A stretch of DNA of 64,000 nucleotides from Wolfiporia cocos (lineage: Eukaryota > Basidiomycota > Agaricomycetes > Polyporales > Phaeolaceae), in contig JACCLO010000012.1 of NCBI GenBank assembly GCA_029448655.1, forward strand, positions 2,728,001-2,792,000. Reading direction: 5' to 3'. Every line of letters starts with the position of its first letter. Within the stretch, counting starts at the first letter, position 1. Of this stretch, positions 56,301 through 64,000 are shown in pieces. The translations under genes were made by a program, and so were the position numbers. Under the pieces are notes generated by a model. It saw nothing but the letters and a program-made list of their open reading frames with translations. It had not been told where the DNA came from and did not search any database.

Positions 56301-57539
56301 TGGAAAGGCTATGCCACGGCCGACAACTCATGGGAAGACGAGGCAAACTTGGAGCACTCCAAGGAACTGATAAAAGGCTACCACAGGACGAGAGTCAGGA
56401 CAACCCCGACACTCGAAAATAGGACAGTAATAGTATGTCGACGACTCGCCACCAGCTTCCCCGCCGTACCGCGACCCCCGGCGATGCAGATCGTCGAGAA
56501 GGCCGACCGCGAGGTACGCCACCAAGAAGGTATTCCCCCCAGCATCTGCAGATTAGACATGCCCTCCTCTGGTACAGGGCCGAGGGACCTTTTGCTGGCC
56601 GAGCCGATGGCTGGTCGGCCCTCTTCGACATCGCGCAGGACCTCACCCACATATACAGCTCGTACCAGAACATCACCGAGGACCTCGTCCGAATGGAGGG
56701 GCAGATCAGAGCGCAGAGAGAGGGACTCGAGCTACTCACCGACAGACTTATCGACCGATTGGCCGCCACTACAACGGCCCGACTACGACACGCGCTCAAC
56801 GACTTCGAGGATCGCGAGCACGTTACTCCCAGTCGACCCGAATACACACCACGACCCGCCCGCTTTTTCACCCCCGACGAACGACGCCGAGTTGCAAGGC
56901 CGTTTGATTTTATGGAGGGCGATAGAGTATTATTTCCTCTGCCTACCGAGACTCAGAGAGCCCGCCGAACAGGAGTTAGAAACCCGACGCCACGTATTTC
57001 TGGTATGGGAGGCAACGGGAGACGTGAACCACCTGCACGCCCGACGAGCCCTAGGGCTACCCCAGCACGACAGCGAAGAGCGAATAGCACGCCGCCTATT
57101 CGACGATCTCCATCGGTGCAGAGCATTACCCGCGAGGAGTTTGAGCGAGGTGCGAGGGAGCACGAACGAGACACCGCCTCCCTACCCACATGGGCCGCAC
57201 GGAACCTCCACCGAGCCGCACACCACTGGAGGTATCAACATAACGAATACCTCCGCGATATCCCTTCCCTACGGGTACCAGCGAGGCCCTCACCTGAGCA
57301 GCCGTGTCGACAATGTGGCTCCGCCAACCACTGGATCCTCGACTGTCCCGACTATATTTGCAGAACTTGTGGGCTCAATCAACCAGGTCATCGACAGAAT
57401 GAATGCCGCCAACACTTCGTATGGCGAACTCCTACGACCCCGTCCCTCAGCGGGAACGGCGACATCTACAACGAACAGGACGCCGAGGCACTCTGAAGGG
57501 GAGAACTTGGGAAATTCGTCGAGGCCGACGAATGCCTAG
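53340..57539 (+). CDS. Chromovirus Pol, second part: RT, RNase H, integrase, chromodomain and C-terminal extension
   Basis: The open frame resumes after the TGA; an internal Met at 53499 gives 1346 aa. Positions count from it. Reverse transcriptase about 1-300 with YMDD at about 190-193 (54068 onward). RNase H about 325-460 (ETDAS, SDHQN). Integrase about 550-850: HHCC zinc region (HPGIWG...CAICQQMK), catalytic core with D in FVTDLP, D in ISDRGPQ and E in TERMNQQ. Chromodomain about 913-951 (YEVEAILADRW, FVKWKGY, NSWEDEANL), which in chromoviruses guides insertion to histone-marked chromatin. Unusually the frame stays open another 390 codons after the chromodomain, overlapping a second ORF. 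Confidence 0.9.
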   Translation, partial: RFAKDNPRIIGKKGETRKKFRTKIQIINAVRKALTKSQEFAQKTPEPERTIEEMVPKHLLDFAKVFSKESAAAFPPSRPWDHAIELKPDFVPKDCKVYALSPKEQQALDEFLKENLAKGFIVPSKSPMASPFFFVPKKDSGLRPCQDYRYLNEGTIKNVYPLPLISELLEKLKGAKVFTKMDLRAGYNNVRIKKGDEWKAAFKTNRGLYEPTVMFFGLCNAPGTFQAMMNEILKEEILEGWVLVYMDDILIFSENEKVHKERERRILQRLVDNHLFVKPEKCAFGVDRVEFLGLVITPGNIQMDPAKLNGIKEWPTPRNLKEVRSFLGFANFYRKFIDHYSTHARPLVDLTRTVTGTGFQWTEKEQKAFEFMKKAFTTAPALGTPDKEKPFILETDASQFATGAVLKQTDETGRERPVGYLSQSLTSTERNYEIYDRELLGIVRALEEWRHLLEGAPHRILIRSDHQNLTYWRSAQRLNRRQARWHLFLSQFDLKLQHVPGRKLVMADTLSRLYHLDESNEDNEGITMIPDELVVHAIQIPIIDRIKNAHDRDESAEQAIRALGGTGEFPARTTADEWQQTDGILLYRGRMYVPKDEGLRRDVISKYHDTIPAGHPGIWGTTVQVKTHFWWPDMGTMIAEYVRGCAICQQMKPDRNPLKPPLQPIPTREDALPFSQCLVDFVTDLPRVGKYDSMMVIVDHGLSKAISLTPCNKTITSEGAAEIFHRKIYSLYGIPRRIISDRGPQFASKLFKELCKLQGTESAMSTAYHPQTDGQTERMNQQIEVYLRIYCMNDPFQWVQRLPDVEFAHNTRRTENRPAPLEIILGYVPRGFPDYDRVGNVPAAVDRIKKIKEARKMAFIAHELAQKRMAGRFLRELPKLEKGDKVWLDAKNLTIPYESNKLAPKREGPFTITEKMGPTTYRLQLPTNWKVHPVFHVALLKPFKETRVHGPNYLRPPPDIIKGQEEYEVEAILADRWKGKKHQYFVKWKGYATADNSWEDEANLEHSKELIKGYHRTRVRTTPTLENRTVIVCRRLATSFPAVPRPPAMQIVEKADREVRHQEGIPPSICRLDMPSSGTGPRDLLLAEPMAGRPSSTSRRTSPTYTARTRTSPRTSSEWRGRSERRERDSSYSPTDLSTDWPPLQRPDYDTRSTTSRIASTLLPVDPNTHHDPPAFSPPTNDAELQGRLILWRAIEYYFLCLPRLREPAEQELETRRHVFLVWEATGDVNHLHARRALGLPQHDSEERIARRLFDDLHRCRALPARSLSEVRGSTNETPPPYPHGPHGTSTEPHTTGGINITNTSAISLPYGYQRGPHLSSRVDNVAPPTTGSSTVPTIFAELVGSINQVIDRMNAANTSYGELLRPRPSAGTATSTTNRTPRHSEGENLGNSSRPTNA
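56435..57496 (+). CDS. Third ORF of the chromovirus, zinc-knuckle protein overlapping the Pol tail
   Basis: 353 codons in the -1 frame relative to Pol, lying wholly inside the Pol C-terminal extension. It has a folded-looking helical stretch (DLTHIYSSYQNITEDLVRME, then LELLTDRLIDRLA, residues about 70-125). Two zinc knuckles lie near the end: CRQCGSANHWILDC (about 291-304) and CRTCGLNQPGHRQNEC (about 309-324). The middle third is Arg/Pro-rich low complexity. No known function. It could be a separate nucleic-acid-binding protein or part of a longer ORF3 scrambled by compensating frameshifts. How it would be expressed is not visible. Confidence 0.6.
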   Translation: MSTTRHQLPRRTATPGDADRREGRPRGTPPRRYSPQHLQIRHALLWYRAEGPFAGRADGWSALFDIAQDLTHIYSSYQNITEDLVRMEGQIRAQREGLELLTDRLIDRLAATTTARLRHALNDFEDREHVTPSRPEYTPRPARFFTPDERRRVARPFDFMEGDRVLFPLPTETQRARRTGVRNPTPRISGMGGNGRREPPARPTSPRATPARQRRANSTPPIRRSPSVQSITREEFERGAREHERDTASLPTWAARNLHRAAHHWRYQHNEYLRDIPSLRVPARPSPEQPCRQCGSANHWILDCPDYICRTCGLNQPGHRQNECRQHFVWRTPTTPSLSGNGDIYNEQDAEAL

Positions 57540-57550
57540 GGAGGGGCTGA

Positions 57551-58259
57551 TGTTACGATTATTTTGGTTTTTCGAATATCTGCAGAACTCACTACCGGTC
57601 GAATACGATACAGGGACTTGTTGCGCAACCAACTCCCCTGGCTACTCGTGACTCTACTGGGCGCATCCCCAGTTGTACTAGTCTATAGGGCGCGTTTCAT
57701 CGCTGGCAGATCCAACTCTGCCACCGTTTCATGTTCATCGTTTATTAGCTGATAGATGGCGTTCAACCGCCATCATTCCTATCTATCGTCTCGGATATAT
57801 CACTACATACTTATCAAACGTTTGGTACTATAGCGTAGATAGTAGCGGTGACATCTGGGACAGGCTTGACCCCTGAAAAGCTAACGTAGTATATAAACTC
57901 GTGTACTTACTGTCGAGGCTCTTCAGCTCGACCTTGTTGTACAAACAAGAAGTCTTATACTCGTTCTCAAACGTAGGAGACTACGCTCAGTATTTCTCTC
58001 TCGAGCAACCGAACGACTAAGTCCTCGAAGTGCACACTGACTTCTCGGACTTAGGCGAGTCTTATATTCTATTCGACTCGCACCTGAACAGATTATATCC
58101 TCTAACGCGTATTGGATATTAACCGATCTCCTAAGGACTTCACTTAGGACCTGAAGGCATCTAACGAGTATTTGCCTTGCATACGGCGACGTGCCTACGT
58201 GCAGAAGAACGATCTATATTCGCGACACGAATATACGAACGGGTATTCGACCCGTAACA
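57551..58259 (+). repeat. 3' LTR of the chromovirus
   Basis: 709 bp, read as identical to 48866-49574, preceded by a purine tract and followed by the target duplication CTTAT. Confidence 0.95.
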
Positions 58260-58264
58260 CTTAT

Positions 58265-58353
58265 CCAAGGACTGCTTTCAGGCTGGCGGTGCGATGGAGG
58301 GTCGTCGTGATGAAGTCTTGGCAGCCAAGCGTGCCAAACGTGACCGCAACCGC
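58265..58353 (+). pseudogene. Continuation of the interrupted copia gag
   Basis: Directly after the chromovirus target duplication, the sequence encodes the rest of the CCHC knuckle (SKDC) and about 25 further basic residues (AAKRAKRDRNRC), in frame with 48016-48865 when the chromovirus and one CTTAT are removed. Cut at 58354 by an LTR. Confidence 0.8.
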
Positions 58354-58942
58354 TGTCACAAACTTTGTCCTGACAGGTTTAGACTCCCTCGCTATAGGTT
58401 GTATGGGCGGCGCTAGGCGTACGCCACCTCTCTGCGCCTTAGCTACCTCTCACGTCACTCCCAGATAATGTAGATCACCTGATCGTTAATTAGCGCTGTA
58501 GGGTAGTGCGCGCCTCAGGTACGGACACGTTACGATCACACACGTTACATCGTCACAGTAGTTACATAGTCATGTTCCTCTTACATAATGCGCGCACAGG
58601 CCATTAGTTTAGGGCGGCCCTTACTGGCCAGCTACAGATGTATAAGTACGACGGATGGTGGCCTTACAGCCCCATCTTTGAGATTCTCGTCAATGCACGT
58701 CAGTGCCTTACTTGCCATCTAGTCTGTGTCGCTGCTGGCCCGGGGCCTCTATCTCGACTGCTAGTCTGTGAGCCAGCGTCTTCGACGTCTGGGGACCTCA
58801 GGTGGCTGGGCACCTTCGGGATGGACCTATGAGTCCATCTGGGGTTGTCCTATGAGTACGCCGGGTGCGTCGACTTACGTCTATGCAGGCGTGTAGGGAT
58901 CCCCCTGAGTCCAGGGTCGCACGGACTGGTGAGTCCGTGACA
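58354..58942 (+). mobile_element. LTR, TGTCAC-type family, without target duplication
   Basis: 589 bp, TGTCACAAACTTTGTCC...GAGTCCGTGACA, similar to the LTRs at 30213 and 40110. The flanks ACCGC and CGAAT differ, and copia sequence does not resume to the right. Probably the product of recombination between LTRs that deleted the rest of the copia element. Confidence 0.82.
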
Positions 58943-59252
58943 CGAATATGGAAATATGATTGCTTTTTTTTGCCAAACTGTAGTGAGGTGGCATCAGTGC
59001 TAACTTACATAAGCCTGATCACCTATGTGTACTCATCTGTACAGTCGCTCACAAAGTCATTGAGTAGCTGAGAACAACTACTGGCCAGTATATAGACCTC
59101 CACCACACCCGCTGCAATAGGCAATGCAATTGCTGTACACAACTTTTTATGTGTGTAGTTGGTTGTTGCATTGTCATTTGGCTTCTCTTGAGGAGATGGT
59201 GTCACCTCGCCAGTACTCACGTTGAACGTTGAACACTGTCATTAATGATTCT
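58943..59252. other. Spacer, nothing recognised
   Basis: AT-rich, with a run of eight T near 58965. No gene or repeat edge seen. Confidence 0.4.
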
Positions 59253-59432
59253 GTTCTTGTTAGTCCTGCAATGAATATGTCCATCCTTTTTGATCCTGCA
59301 AATAAAATATCTGTCCTCTTTAATCCTGCAAATAACATTTCTAACCTGTTTGATTCTGCAAATGATATTTCTGTCCTCTTTGATCCTGCAAATAATATTC
59401 CGGTCCTTGTTTATCCTGCCATTACCGCATGC
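59253..59432. repeat. 30-bp tandem repeat, six copies
   Basis: Six 30-bp units with consensus GTCCTCTTTGATCCTGCAAA plus TAATATTTCT, 70-90% alike. Thirty is a multiple of three and both strands stay open: plus-strand decapeptides like VLFDPANNIS, minus-strand like EDRNIICRIK. Outer units are more diverged. A GA-dinucleotide run follows at about 59522. Confidence 0.85.
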
Positions 59433-59814
59433 ATAGTATCTGCTCATATCTATGTATATCTACTGAGCTGGTATTTATAATTGTTAACGGGCTAGATATA
59501 AGGGTTCGCGTTTTGCCGATGGGAGAGAGAGAGAGACAAACATTTATATCCCGAGGCAGTAGACTAAGTACATGTGCGGTAGCTAACGGGAGCCAAAGTG
59601 GTACGTAGGAAGGTAGTTAGAGAAGAGTAATATGGGAGTGGCAGTCATACATGTGTGAGGTATCGTGAAAAGAAGTGGAGTGTGATAGATAACTAACGAG
59701 GTACAAACTGGTTCAGGGTGCAGCGATTACCAAAGATTCCTATACCCCCAGCATGAGCTAAGAGGGTGTTGAGGGTGAAGTCATCATGTGTGTCAGCGAT
59801 GTGGATGGTCCATG

Positions 59815-60722
59815 TGACATGGAAATACTCATCGTATCGTGTCATCCCTAAGCCGTCCCAATGGAGGGCAAGTCGTTACTTAGTAAGGGCTAACCAAGTG
59901 GTATTGATGGCGACTAGCCAGGGATCATACTAGAGATGGTGTCACGAACTTTCGTGACATTTCTCACATATGCGATTACCGGGAGTCAAACTCACGACCT
60001 AGGGATTTGCTGAAAGGTGCGCGCCTAACTGGCACGTATCTCCAAGTAGCTAGCGCGCGGCTACCCCTTAACTACATCATAGGTTACATAAGCATTCTAG
60101 GTCTCTGGCTGTTAGGCGCGTGCGCACAGGCCACGTCGCTTTAGGGCAAGGGTATTACTTAGTGTACAGGCGCTCCCTATATGTCTATAAACTAGGGTTC
60201 TGGGACGTCTTACTCCAGAACCTTTATTCTCGACTATGCCTTCGGGCACTTATACTCCATGCCTCGCTGCGCGGTGATACTCGCTAGTCTGAAGGAACCT
60301 CACCTCGATAACGACTTAGGCGTGGTGACCCTATGTCGACTTGCATGTAGGATGCTGGCTAAAGGAGCGGACGTTATGCTGAGGTATGACCCAGAGTATT
60401 TGGGTCAGATGGCAGAGTAGGACCAGGGGCACACGCACCCCAAGTCGAGATTAATAGAGCTGAGGTTGTAAGACCTCAGCATTGGTGTTTATATACAAAG
60501 GGGGACTGGTAGCTAATGTGCAACGGGCTACCCTAAAGTAGAGGTCCGTGCACTGTAAGGCGCTTCCCTAAGTACATGTGACCTAACTACAAGATGGTCA
60601 TCATGTGACCGCTGGTGAGGTGGCCACCGTAGACTAGTGGCTAAGCGTAGTAGCTAGAACGTAAAGTACGAGGAATTGACCTGGGGTAGAGCCGGTTGAT
60701 CCATGTCACTGGTTTCATGACA
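59815..60722 (-). mobile_element. Solo LTR with nested solo LTR (TSD CCATG)
   Basis: 435 bp after removing the nested unit; TGTCATGAAACC...CATGTCA on the minus strand. CCATG lies at 59810-59814 and 60723-60727. Minus-strand TATA-like TGTATATAAAC near 60490. It splits a minus-strand open frame. Confidence 0.83.
59940..60407 (+). mobile_element. Solo LTR nested in 59815-60722 (TSD GATGG)
   Basis: 468 bp, TGTCACGAACTTTCG...TATTTGGGTCA, flanked by GATGG at 59935-59939 and 60408-60412. Sister of the LTR at 27405-27881 (shared GCGATTACC..G.GTC.AACTCACGACCTAGGGA block). Confidence 0.9.
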
Positions 60723-61059
60723 CCATGAGGCCCAAAGTTGGCTGGGTCGAAGTTTCAGGTTAAGAAGGCACAGGAAACGTGTGATCTGTAGGGGTTGACC
60801 CTTGGATTTGAGGTGAGCAAGGATGCCGATTTGATCAAGTTCTCTCCAGAAGTCGTGGAGGAGTTCAGTAGAGGTGATGGGTGGGAGGTTAGGGTGGTTC
60901 TTGTGGGGTCAAAAAGGGACAGAGTTGAGTTGGAGAATGTTGATGCGTTGATATCAGAGCCCATTCAGCGACGGTAGGTGACGGTTCAGGTCAACCGGCT
61001 TGTACCAACCCCTAACGGTTCAGGTCAGCCGGTCGTCGGCCCATGCCTTAACTGTCAGG

Positions 61060-62205
61060 CCTACCATCGGGTGGGCCCATGTCTTCCATGACCAGATGGT
61101 CATGACGGTCACGGGTCGGCCCACGACTGCTGCGACCGGATGGTTGTGACGGTTGCGGGTCAGCCCATGACTTCCATGACTGGACGGTTGTGACGGTCGC
61201 GGGTCGGCCCACGACAACCGCGACCAGACAGTTGTGGCAGTCATGGGTCGGCCCATGACCATCATGACTGGATGGTTGTAACGGTCGCGGGTCGGCCCAC
61301 GACTGCTGCGACCGGATGGTTGTGACGGTTGCGGGTCGGCCCACAACCATTGCGACTTGACGGTCATGACGGTCGCGGGTCGGCCCACCACTTCCGCGAC
61401 CAGACAGTTATGACGGTCGCGGGTCGACCCATGACTGCCGCGACCAGGCGGTTATGACGGTCGCGGGTTGGCCCACGACTTCCGCGACCAGACAGTTGTG
61501 ACAGTAGTGGGTCGGCCCATGACCATCATGACTGGATGGTTGTGACGGTCGCGGGTCGGCCCACGACTGCTGTGACCGGATGGTTGTGACGGTTGCGGGT
61601 CGGCCCACGACAACCACGACCAGACAGTTGCGACGGTTGCGGGTCGGCCCACAACCATTGCGACTCCACGGTCATGACGGTCGCGGGTCGGCCCACCAAT
61701 GCCGTGACCAAACGATCGTGACGGTTGCGGGTCAGCCCACGACTTCCGCGACCAGACAGTTGTGGCAGTCATGGGTCGGCCCATGACCATCACGACTGGA
61801 TGGTTGTAACGGTCGCGGGTCGGCCCACGACTGCTGCGACCGGATGGTTGTGACGGTTGCGGGTCGGCCCACAACCATTGCGACTTGACGGTCATGACGG
61901 TCGCGGGTCGGCCCACCACTTCCGCGACCAGACAGTTGCGACGGTTGCGGGTCGGCCCACAACCATTGCGACTTGACGGTCATGACGGTCGCGGGTCGGC
62001 CCACCACTTCCGCGACCAGACAGTTGCGACGGTTGCGGGTCGGCCCACAACCATTGCGACTCCATGGTCATGACGGTCATGGGTCGGCCCACCAATGCCG
62101 TGACCAAACGATCGTGATGGTTGCGGGTCGGCCCACCACTTCCGCGACCAGACAGTTGTGATGGTCACTGGTCAGCCCACAGTCACCATGACCCAATGGT
62201 TGTGG
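61060..62205. repeat. 44-bp minisatellite, about 26 copies, with higher-order structure
   Basis: The unit resembles GACGGTCGCGGGTCGGCCCA followed by CGACTGCTGCGACCGGATGG and TTGT. Copies differ mainly in the segment after GGCCCA. A block of about 150 bp at 61254-61407 recurs nearly unchanged at 61782-61935, exactly 528 bp (12 units) apart. Long open frames here are artefacts of the repeat. Confidence 0.92.
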
Positions 62206-63248
62206 GTGGGCCCACCAATGCTGCGATTTCCCCTTCATAGTCGATGACAATGTCAACTACGGGAAGGGACATGGTGATGGTTTGTTGATGAGAGCTGGCA
62301 AAAGAGTGATGACCTGTATTATTCTTGTATTGTTTGATGCATCAGTCACAGATTCCACAGCTTCAGAAGTTCCATTCCAAACAGCCTCAAGACTTGGGAT
62401 TGCCACAATCATGCTTCATGTGGAGTGTACAGATACATGCATCCATGGTGAGTTCTTAATTTATGTGTATCAGGTATCCCAACACATCTACCAGATGCCA
62501 GGGATATCATCAAGGAAGCCATAGAAGACAACTCCCTCATGGTATTGGGCAAGACCATTAGTGGCCAGGGACACCAAAGGAGATGGTGCAGAAGATATGC
62601 CTGTTAGGACACTGTCCAATTTCTCCATCCATGAATGGTACAGCCAGCAACTCATAGACATTGCTTGTCTCATGACTGTCAACACAGAATTCCAGAATCC
62701 ATGCATGTACAGGACTTTGGGCCTTGTGTGGCCATACATGGATGATAATGAGGAAGGTGAGGACACCGAGATTAATCAGTTACTTTGAGTGAAGCTGTGG
62801 AGGATACTCAACTTCAGCGTGCATTTCATCACCGATGCCACTGGGAAACTTCAAATTGATCCGTTGGTGTTCTTTCAAAGGCTGGATCTTGTTCAGAACC
62901 AATTTGGCAGCAGAAATATCTGCATCCACACACAGCACACTACCAATGTTTTATTGCTTCATTACCTGCAACGGACCAGTGCACAGAGGCTACAGCAATT
63001 GCTCTGAGAATGCTCCAAAGCGAGCTTACACAGGAAGATCTGGAATGGAGCAATGCAGTATGAAATTCAGTGGTTATGCTCATTGTAGACAGGATCGAGA
63101 CAGAAACAGCAAGCCTATGTAAGTGGCATACTAGAAATGCTGCACAAATAAAACATCCAACTGCAAAAGGCTCTTTCTCATGTACAGGTACAACCAGAAC
63201 AAACTTGGCCACAAAAATATCTACATCCATGCACAGCATGCCTGGCCA
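62206..63248 (+). pseudogene. Decayed coding remnant, weakly like a DNMT1/DIM-2-type methyltransferase regulatory region
   Basis: The frames shift, but successive segments read protein-like: LFDASVTDSTASEVPFQT, VRTLSNFSIHEWYSQQLIDI followed by an acidic run, LWRILNFSVHFITDATGKLQ, and two versions of an IYIHAQHAW-type stretch (about 62925 and 63215). This order loosely recalls the replication-focus domain of fungal DNMT1-like proteins (YIRTxHAWYIL). No catalytic motifs seen. The identification is tentative. Confidence 0.3.
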
Positions 63249-63405
63249 TATCACGGGGCATGCCACAGACCCAATGTGATGTGCCAATGAATGGTGCTTT
63301 AGCCACTCCTCCAAAAGGGCTACAATGACAGCTTGGGTATCATGTTGGGTCCAGCCATTTATGCAGTTCAATTTCCCATGCTTTGTGTGCTTTAGCACTA
63401 CACTG
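63249..63405 (-). mobile_element. Decayed fragment of a TRIM-type LTR
   Basis: From TATCAC at 63249 the sequence follows the TRIM LTR at 52219: GACCCAATG, CCACTC.(C)CAAAAGGGCTAC, GGGTCCAGC, TGCAGTTCA, TTCCCA in the same order. Nearly every CpG of the intact TRIM is TG or CA here. Confidence 0.65.
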
Positions 63406-63639
63406 CTCTTTTGAAGTGTAACGCGTGGCCTACCTCCCTCCGTAAGATCACATATTTCTTTGACAAGCCATCCAATGTCTATGTCACCTTCACCGTCATT
63501 ACCGTTGCCAGTGACGGCTACTGTCAAAGGAAGGGTGAATGCATTGTTCAAAAATAATGGCCAACTGGGGATCTGGGCTGCAGACATTACTTGAAAGGAT
63601 GACCTTGACATCTGCGATCAGTCACCGCGACCTTCGCTA

Positions 63640-63686
63640 CCGCCGCGACCACCGCGACCGCGACCACCGCGACCGCGACCACCGCG
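63640..63686. repeat. CCGCGA-rich short tandem repeat
   Basis: Reiterated CCGCGACCACCGCGACCG units beside the LTR that follows. Confidence 0.7.
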
Positions 63687-64000
63687 TGACACAGACTAGA
63701 CTGTGGGACTCACACTATAACCTTATAAGCGACTTGAAGGAGTTGCTGGAGGTTGGTGAGGAGGCTAGTGGGCGCAAGCAGAGATGTTATGTAACTGTGC
63801 GAATGCAGAGAACAAATCTAAGGCTTATCCGCAGTGATAGCCCTACTTATATACATGCTTTGTTTGGTTACTCGAAGAGGAGCCAAACAGTTAGACGGTC
63901 TGTGCGCAGACATAACTAATACAGCTAAGTCGTAAACTACAATAGACCATGTGCGCCGGTAATGGCCGCACCAGTAAGAACGTTTGTTTGGACCGTAGGT
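63687..64000 (-). mobile_element. LTR, TGTCAC-type family, running off the window
   Basis: Starts TGACACAGACTAGAC at 63687 (3' end on the minus strand). It carries the minus-strand TATA-like CATGTATATAAG near 63850 and the TCTGTGCGCAGAC word. The far end is outside the window. Confidence 0.65.

Larger units (their letters stand above)
48866..58259 (+). mobile_element. Full-length Ty3/gypsy chromovirus with dUTPase and extra ORF (TSD CTTAT)
   Basis: 9394 bp including a 922-bp TRIM. LTRs of 709 bp at both ends read identically by eye. CTTAT lies at 48861-48865 and 58260-58264. Order: LTR, primer site, gag, protease, dUTPase (with TRIM), reverse transcriptase, RNase H, integrase, chromodomain, overlapping third ORF, purine tract (GGGAGGGGCTGA, ending 57550), LTR. 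Identical LTRs indicate recent insertion. The copy is inactive because of the TRIM and a TGA at 53337. Two old solo LTRs of this family occur at 4294-5505 and 37236-38425. Confidence 0.95.
59700..60980 (-). pseudogene. Unidentified coding remnant spanning the LTR insertion
   Basis: On the minus strand, 60960-60723 and 59814-59700 form one open frame when the LTR and one CCATG are removed, reading protein-like on both sides (FWRELDQIGILAHL; WTIHIADTHDDFTLNTLLAH). Not recognised, and stops appear upstream of about 60940. Perhaps a decayed retroelement gene. Confidence 0.35.

Noticed and set aside
61020..62168. Several long ORFs on both strands in the minisatellite
   Set aside because: They arise because the 44-bp unit lacks stops in some frames; the translations are simple repeats.
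1..64000. CRISPR arrays, operons and bacterial promoters
   Set aside because: Introns, LTR elements and gene families show a fungal nuclear genome; the tandem repeats are minisatellites without spacer structure.

Overview
The window is eukaryotic and almost certainly from an agaricomycete basidiomycete. Supporting evidence: the two ordinary genes have many very short GT-AG introns (about 45-70 bp) and fungal-type products; a Crinkler-type effector gene and the transposase, chromovirus and copia relics are of kinds common in mushroom genomes; and the transposons show CpG decay. I cannot name the order or species.

Only about 19-26 kb is ordinary single-copy sequence, GC-rich and compact: an NCS1-family nucleobase permease on the minus strand (five exons, 579 aa) and, divergently, an importin-beta-3/Kap121-like karyopherin (13 exons, 917 aa). 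A second intact-looking gene at 42.6-46.3 kb (nine exons, 1032 aa) encodes a Crinkler-type protein with a P-loop NTPase and a nuclease-like C-terminal region. Smaller relics include a Sec31 fragment, an unidentified zinc-finger gene broken by two LTRs, an unidentified spliced gene remnant, and a weak methyltransferase-like fragment.

The rest is a transposon graveyard. More than twenty solo LTRs are present, mostly one family with TGTCAC...GTGACA-like ends. I could delimit most by exact 5-bp target-site duplications (TSDs). Many are nested two or three deep, in each other, in larger solo LTRs, or in hAT-like elements with 8-bp TSDs and family-specific subterminal repeats. From 10.4 to 14.7 kb lies a gene-free, T-poor, A-rich block.

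The most notable unit is at 48.9-58.3 kb: a young Ty3/gypsy chromovirus with 709-bp LTRs identical by eye and TSD CTTAT. It encodes Gag, protease, a dUTPase, reverse transcriptase, RNase H, integrase and a chromodomain, plus a further 353-codon zinc-knuckle ORF overlapping the Pol C-terminus in another frame. Its primer site matches the predicted 5' end of its own transcript, as in Tf1/sushi self-priming. A 922-bp TRIM with identical LTRs sits inside the dUTPase, and a TGA stop lies downstream, so this copy is dead. The chromovirus itself sits in the zinc knuckle of an older copia gag. The right end carries a 44-bp minisatellite, a 30-bp repeat and more solo LTRs.
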